A DNA stretch of 64,000 nt, taken from the NCBI RefSeq assembly GCF_018617385.1, contig NZ_JACSKA010000004.1, positions 124,001 through 188,000 on the forward strand, in the 5' to 3' direction. The translations under genes and the position numbers were made by a program. The notes under the pieces are model-generated. The model had not been told where the DNA came from, did no database searches, and saw only the letters and a list, made by a program, of their open reading frames with translations. The first letter of the stretch is position 1; each line of letters starts with the position of its first letter. Origin of the DNA: Exiguobacterium sp018617385 (GTDB taxonomy: Bacteria; Bacillota; Bacilli; Exiguobacteriales; Exiguobacteriaceae). Positions 59,503 through 64,000 of the stretch are shown piece by piece.

Positions 59503-60889
59503 GTGTTCCTCCTAATCGGTCGCCAATCCGTAGCTTTTGTCCGGCACCACGCATGAAGGTTGCACCATCCATCCGTTTCTTACCTGCAGGTTGCAAATCG
59601 GTCACTTTGATGGCGACGTCGTTCCCTGTCGCCACGACAAATCCGTCTTCTTCCAGACGAACGACTTCTCCCGGCTGTCCCGAACCTGTCGTTTTCTCTC
59701 CCATGAACAATTTCACACGTTCACCGTCAAGCGTTGAATAGGCCGTCGGGAATGGGTTCATTCCTCGAATATGGTTGTAAATGGACTCGCCGTTCATTGT
59801 CCAATCGATCTGTTCACGCTCACGGCTGATGTTCGGGGCAAACGTCACGTCACGCTCGTCTTGAGGCACCGCCTCAATCCACCCTTCTAAGAAGGTAGGA
59901 AGCGTACGGATGAGAAGGTCGCTTCCAGCTACAGCCAGTTTATCAAATAAAGACCCGACCGTATCCGTTTCTTCGATTGGCACGATGGTATTGGCAATCA
60001 TGTCACCTGCATCTAGTTTGTCGACCATGTACATAATCGTCACGCCTGTCTCCGACTCCCCATCAAGGATGGCTTGATGAATCGGGGCACCTCCACGATA
60101 TTTCGGAAGGAGCGACGCATGTACGTTGATAGCTCCGTGAGGCGGAGCCTCTAGTAAGGCGGTCGGCACGATTTGTCCGTATGCCGCCGTCACAATCAAA
60201 TCAGGCTTCAGCTCTAAAATGTCTGCGTAGTCTGTTCGCACCTTTTCAGGCTGCAACACGGGAATACCGTGACGTAGCGCACACTCTTTCACCGGAGTCG
60301 GCTTAAGTTCACGTTTTCGCCCGACCGGTTTATCCGGTTGCGAGACGACACCTACGACATTGTATCCTTCTTCAAGCAGTCGCTCAAGTACTGATACGGC
60401 AAACGTCGGCGTTCCCATGAAGACGATGCGTTTGTCTTTTCCAGGGTTTGGGACGGCGAGCTTGTCTGTGAACAAGACCCCATCTAAATGGTCCATCTCA
60501 TGTTGGATCGCACGAGCGAAAAAGCCGCTCGCTTGAATCGTATGCGTCCGCCCTTTCACATCTTGATTTTTGACGACGATCGACTCGTGTCGTTCCACGA
60601 ATCCGAATTCACCTGGGATACTCAAACATCCCTCTAGCCCAACTTCTCGACCAGATGTTTCAATGATTTCCGGGTTGATCAAGACGAGCGGTCCCGTCTC
60701 ATCATCGGTATGGACGACCGCGAGCCGCTGGTTCAAATTGACTTGCGGTGCTGCGACACCGACTCCGTCATACTCATACATCGTATCAAACAATCGGTCG
60801 ACAGTCTGACGCAATTTTTTATCAAACTTCGTCACCGGTTCGCACGTTACGCGCAAAATGTCATTCGGTACTTCTACTACTTTATACAT
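59489..60889 (-). CDS. def-fmt: Fused peptide deformylase / methionyl-tRNA formyltransferase
   Basis: One uninterrupted frame (466 aa) joins two enzymes that are normally separate neighbours. Residues 1-143 are a peptide deformylase with all three motifs: GVGVAAPQ (42-49), EGCLS (86-90, metal ligand C88) and QHEMDH (129-134; H130, H134, catalytic E131). After a short linker (about 144-153) the rest is Fmt, beginning KRIVFMGTPTFAVS, with NVHASLLPKYRGGAPI (N255, H257) and KLDAGDM (D293). ATG 60889 has GGTGGAGAG upstream. There is no plausible separate fmt start: the first internal ATG is already inside the Fmt fold. One chain would thus add and remove the formyl group. Frame continuity is as given by the sequence. 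Confidence 0.93.
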   Translation of the reverse strand: MYKVVEVPNDILRVTCEPVTKFDKKLRQTVDRLFDTMYEYDGVGVAAPQVNLNQRLAVVHTDDETGPLVLINPEIIETSGREVGLEGCLSIPGEFGFVERHESIVVKNQDVKGRTHTIQASGFFARAIQHEMDHLDGVLFTDKLAVPNPGKDKRIVFMGTPTFAVSVLERLLEEGYNVVGVVSQPDKPVGRKRELKPTPVKECALRHGIPVLQPEKVRTDYADILELKPDLIVTAAYGQIVPTALLEAPPHGAINVHASLLPKYRGGAPIHQAILDGESETGVTIMYMVDKLDAGDMIANTIVPIEETDTVGSLFDKLAVAGSDLLIRTLPTFLEGWIEAVPQDERDVTFAPNISREREQIDWTMNGESIYNHIRGMNPFPTAYSTLDGERVKLFMGEKTTGSGQPGEVVRLEEDGFVVATGNDVAIKVTDLQPAGKKRMDGATFMRGAGQKLRIGDRLGGTHERT

Positions 60890-60900
60890 GTCTCTCCACC

Positions 60901-63225
60901 TCACATGAATACGTATGGGTTCACATCGATACTCATTTGATATTCTTTCTTGCTGATTGCTTTGGCTCTCGCTTGCTGTAATCGTGCCAGCTCGGCGTAA
61001 AGCGTATCGGGTTGTTTCGTTTTAATGAATACTTGATAACGATAGGCGTTCTTCAACTTCGATAACGGCGCGGGCATCGGTCCATTCAGGCGGCTGTTCT
61101 CCACGTGCGCTTGTAAAAAGTCTGATGCGAACAATTCTGCCTCTGCCTTGGCGACAAGGGGATTTTCCGCCGAAAACGTGACGAGCGTTAAAAACCAGTA
61201 AGGCGGATGGTTCCCGACTTGTCTGAGTCCCATCTCTTTGGCGAAAAATGTCTCATAATCATGTTCACTCGCAGTCTCGATCACATAATGGTCCGGGTTA
61301 TACGTTTGGACGAACGCCTCACCCGGAAGTTTTCCGCGCCCGGCTCTTCCTGCCACTTGGGTGACGAGTTGGAACGTCCGTTCGGTCGCCCGAAAATCAG
61401 GCATCCCGAGTGTCGCATCCGCCGCAAGTACCCCGACGAGTGTAACGTTTGGGAAATCGAGCCCCTTGGCAATCATCTGCGTGCCAAGTAAGATGTCGGC
61501 CTCCCCTTCTTCGAAACGACGCAACAACTGCTCATGTGATCCTTTTCGAGACGTCGTATCCTGGTCCATTCGGATGATGCGTGCTTCTGGAATCCGGTTC
61601 AACAGTTCCGTTTCGATTTTTTGCGTGCCCGACCCGAACTGTTTGATTTTCTTACTGTTGCAGGATGGACATGTCGACGGCATGCCGACCTCGTAACCAC
61701 AGTAGTGACACTTCAATCGGTCTCCATACTGATGATATGTCAAATTGACGGCACAATGGGGACATGTCATGCCTTCACCACAGTCCCGGCACATGACGAA
61801 CGTCGTGAACCCACGACGGTTCAATAAAATGACGCACTGCTCTTTTTTCTCGATCCGGTCGAGAATGCCTTGGAACAATTCTTCCGAGAACATCGTCGTA
61901 TTGCCCTTCGCCAACTCCCGGCGCATGTCAATGATATGGACCGGTGGCATCTCACCGCCATACCGTTCTTTCAAATGCAAGTAGCGATAGACGCCTTTTT
62001 GTGCCCGGGCATACGATTCAAGTGACGGGGTCGCACTGCCTAACACGACAGGACAACCGTGATAACGAGCCCGCCAGATGGCAACATCGCGCGCATGATA
62101 GCGCGGGTTCTCTTCTTGCTTGTACGTCGTCTCGTGCTCTTCATCTAAGATGATCAGACCGAGTCGGTCGAGCGGGGCAAAGATGGCAGAACGGGCACCG
62201 ACGACGACGTCGACTTCATTTCGTTTAATCTTACGCCACTCGTCGTACTTCTCACCTTTAGACAGAGCACTGTGCAACACGGCGACCCGATCGCCGAAAC
62301 GACGCTTGAAGCGTTTGACCATCATCGGGGTCAAACTGATTTCAGGAACGAGTAAGATGGCCTGCTTGCCTTCATCGATGACTTGTCCGATTGATTCTAA
62401 ATAGACTTCGGTCTTCCCACTCCCCGTCACACCGTGGACGAGTAACGTCTCACCCGCTTCAGCCTCCTGTATGGCCAAGACGGCACTTGCCTGACTGTCG
62501 TTCAATTGAACCGATTCCTCGACTTGCTCGATCGTCGCGTACGGGTCACGGTTCAACTCGACCTCTGTCAATCGAACCGCTCCGAGGTCGGCAAGTTTTT
62601 GCAGTTGTGGACGAGTCAACCCGATTTGACGTAGTGCCGACCAATACATGCGTGGGGTCTCCTTTAGTAGGTTGACCGCTTCAAGTTGCTTTTTCGCACG
62701 TTTTGGCACGACCGTTGCATCGAGGAGCTCGACGACGACGTCGGTCTTAACAGTCTTCTTTTCTTTTAAGACGGGCGCTAAGATCAGCTCCCCTTTTTTT
62801 GCGAGTCCAAGAATGACCGATTGGACTTCTTTTGGATACTCCGATAAATGCGTTCCGAGGCGGACCCCATCAGGCACATGACCTTCTTTGATTTCTTTGT
62901 CATAACTCACCTTGAGCGCGGCCGGAAGCATCGCGAGCAAGGCGGATGAACGAAAGCAAAGTGTCGTCTCTTTCACATGAATGGATAAAGCGAGCAGTTC
63001 ATCGGTGAGTGAAGATTCCTCATCTAACAGCGCTTCTAACGGTTTTAATCCATCTCTCGTCCCATCTGACGTACCGACGACGATCCCGAGCAGACGACGG
63101 GACCCGAATGGGACAGAGACGCGCATGCCTGGTTCAATCAAAGCCTCAAATTGTTCAGGTACTTCGTAATCAAACGGACGATCAATCGTGATCACCGGTG
63201 CATCGACATGTACATGTGCAATCAT
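60901..63225 (-). CDS. priA: Primosomal replication restart helicase PriA
   Basis: PriA (774 aa) reloads the replisome at stalled forks. Walker A is HGVTGSGKTEVYL (near residue 260), with the DEEHETTYKQ box after it. Zinc-binding cysteine pairs (CRDCGEGMTCPHC, CHYCG, CPSC) lie in the helicase insert near residues 480-525, and the motif VI region is VAGRAGRG. ATG 63225; it overlaps coaBC by 4 bases. The C-terminus ends DVNPYVFM as in Firmicutes. Confidence 0.98.
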   Translation of the reverse strand: MIAHVHVDAPVITIDRPFDYEVPEQFEALIEPGMRVSVPFGSRRLLGIVVGTSDGTRDGLKPLEALLDEESSLTDELLALSIHVKETTLCFRSSALLAMLPAALKVSYDKEIKEGHVPDGVRLGTHLSEYPKEVQSVILGLAKKGELILAPVLKEKKTVKTDVVVELLDATVVPKRAKKQLEAVNLLKETPRMYWSALRQIGLTRPQLQKLADLGAVRLTEVELNRDPYATIEQVEESVQLNDSQASAVLAIQEAEAGETLLVHGVTGSGKTEVYLESIGQVIDEGKQAILLVPEISLTPMMVKRFKRRFGDRVAVLHSALSKGEKYDEWRKIKRNEVDVVVGARSAIFAPLDRLGLIILDEEHETTYKQEENPRYHARDVAIWRARYHGCPVVLGSATPSLESYARAQKGVYRYLHLKERYGGEMPPVHIIDMRRELAKGNTTMFSEELFQGILDRIEKKEQCVILLNRRGFTTFVMCRDCGEGMTCPHCAVNLTYHQYGDRLKCHYCGYEVGMPSTCPSCNSKKIKQFGSGTQKIETELLNRIPEARIIRMDQDTTSRKGSHEQLLRRFEEGEADILLGTQMIAKGLDFPNVTLVGVLAADATLGMPDFRATERTFQLVTQVAGRAGRGKLPGEAFVQTYNPDHYVIETASEHDYETFFAKEMGLRQVGNHPPYWFLTLVTFSAENPLVAKAEAELFASDFLQAHVENSRLNGPMPAPLSKLKNAYRYQVFIKTKQPDTLYAELARLQQARAKAISKKEYQMSIDVNPYVFM

Positions 63226-64000
63226 CGGACCGCTTCCTTAAAGTGTGTGAGCAACTCGAACGCTAACTGTTTCTTCGACTGTTTCGGAAGTCGATGTGTC
63301 GTCCCATCTGCATGGAACAAGACGACTTCATTGTCGTCCGCCCCGAATCCGACGTCACTGCCAGACACATCGTTCGCCACGAGGTAATCGACGTTCTTCC
63401 GCTTCAGCTTAGCTGTCGCATGCTCCTCGAGTCGTTCCGTCTCAGCAGCAAATCCGACCAACACTTGATGGGTCTTCTTCTCACCGAGTGATTTTAAAAT
63501 GTCTGTCGTTTCTTCAAGTTCGATCGTGAGTGGACCGTGAACTTTTTTATGTTTTTCCGAATGCACCGTTTTCGGACGATAATCCGCAACTGCCGCCGAT
63601 TTCACGACGAGGTCTGAAGCCTCAAAGCGGCTCGTCACTTCGCGCAGCATCTCCTCACTTGACTTGACGGGAACCGCTGTCACGCCTTCCGGGACAGGAA
63701 CTTGGAGCGGCCCGTGGACGAGCGTGACACGGGCACCCATGTCCCGAGCCACCTCAGCGAGTGCGACGCCCATTTTTCCAGACGAATCATTGGATAAGTA
63801 ACGGACGGGATCGATGCGTTCGACAGTCGGGCCAGCCGTGATCAAGACATCTTTTCCAAGATATAGTTTCGGGACGAATTGGCTTTCGATGATGCGAACC
63901 AAGTCTTCCGGTTCAGGCAGACGTCCCCCACCAATCCATCCGCAGGCCAAGTTGCCGACACCGGGTTCAATCAACTGATAGCCGTATGATTTTAGCGTCT
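63222..64000 (-). CDS. coaBC: CoaBC, C-terminal part (cut by window edge)
   Basis: This is the 3' part of the bifunctional phosphopantothenoylcysteine decarboxylase/synthetase of CoA synthesis. The first residues in the window (YGYQLIEPGVGNLACGW) are the end of the decarboxylase domain. The synthetase domain follows: VLITAGPTVERIDPVRYLSNDSSGKMG, SAAVADYRP, GFAAETE, KLKRKNVDYLVANDVS. The frame is open to position 64000 and continues outside. It precedes priA, as in Bacillus. Confidence 0.97.
   Translation of the reverse strand, partial: TLKSYGYQLIEPGVGNLACGWIGGGRLPEPEDLVRIIESQFVPKLYLGKDVLITAGPTVERIDPVRYLSNDSSGKMGVALAEVARDMGARVTLVHGPLQVPVPEGVTAVPVKSSEEMLREVTSRFEASDLVVKSAAVADYRPKTVHSEKHKKVHGPLTIELEETTDILKSLGEKKTHQVLVGFAAETERLEEHATAKLKRKNVDYLVANDVSGSDVGFGADDNEVVLFHADGTTHRLPKQSKKQLAFELLTHFKEAVR

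Noticed and set aside
60430..60460. Idea that def and fmt are separate genes here
   Set aside because: No stop codon separates them and no usable start precedes the Fmt fold; the fusion reading is simpler, barring a sequencing error.
1..64000. CRISPR array, insertion sequence, prophage, tRNA or rRNA genes
   Set aside because: No regularly spaced direct repeats, transposase, phage gene or RNA gene signature was recognised; the gene order is ordinary chromosomal backbone. XerC was considered as a mobile integrase but matches the housekeeping CodV locus.

Overview
This window is chromosomal backbone of a low-GC Gram-positive bacterium, most likely an Exiguobacterium-type member of the Bacillales. 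Reasons: the gene order is nearly that of Bacillus subtilis from coaBC-priA through rpsP-rplS-sucCD-codY to the flagellar operon, read here almost wholly on the minus strand. Base composition is near 50% GC, strong AGGAGG ribosome sites and many TTG/GTG starts are present, and spoVM is missing from its usual place between rpmB and thiN, as expected for a non-sporulating relative. The genus is inferred, not proven. No mobile element, CRISPR array, rRNA, tRNA or clear horizontally acquired island was seen, and I found no obvious new defence or biosynthetic system.

Layout, left to right (transcription runs right to left): 1-17970 is the 3' three quarters of a large flagellar operon (flgB-flgC-fliE-F-G-H-I-J-motE-fliK-flgD-flgE-swrD-fliL-fliM-fliY-cheY-fliO-P-Q-R-flhB-flhA-flhF), cut by the left edge in flhF. 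18234-21858 is xerC-hslV-hslU-codY with a strong promoter and a good CodY-box candidate just upstream. 22043-26309 holds dprA, topA and trmFO. 26360-28450 is sucCD with a promoter overlapped by a cre (CcpA) site. 28571-31903 has lepB, rbgA, rnhB and two small flagellar-export-like genes. 31980-35760 has ylxM-ffh, rpsP, rimM-trmD and rplS. 35857-40436 is smc-ftsY. 40551-40745 is a small DUF1128 gene on the plus strand. 40782-45147 is the FapR-controlled lipid operon (fapR-plsX-fabD-fabG-acpP) plus rnc. 45233-48812 is sdaAB-sdaAA-recG; 48876-50940 is an Asp23 protein and fakA. rpmB stands alone on the plus strand. 51438-52765 is a TPP riboswitch-thiT-thiN unit. 52791-64000 is coaBC-priA-def/fmt-rsmB-rlmN-prpC-prkC-rsgA-rpe, cut by the right edge in coaBC.

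The genes join motility, nutrient sensing (CodY, CcpA, FapR, TPP), the translation apparatus (S16, L19, L28, RimM, TrmD, RbgA, RsgA, RlmN, RsmB, formylation/deformylation), protein targeting (SRP and its receptor, signal peptidase), chromosome maintenance (SMC, TopA, XerC, PriA, RecG) and fatty acid/phospholipid synthesis. Genes overlap or abut very often, so translational coupling is probably widespread.

The most unusual item is a single uninterrupted reading frame joining peptide deformylase and methionyl-tRNA formyltransferase (59489-60889), with the key motifs of both enzymes intact. Other points worth a look are a free-standing FliK-like/FlhB-like pair outside the flagellar operon, the missing khpA between rpsP and rimM, a proline/threonine-rich insert in the hook protein, and several promoters nested in terminators.
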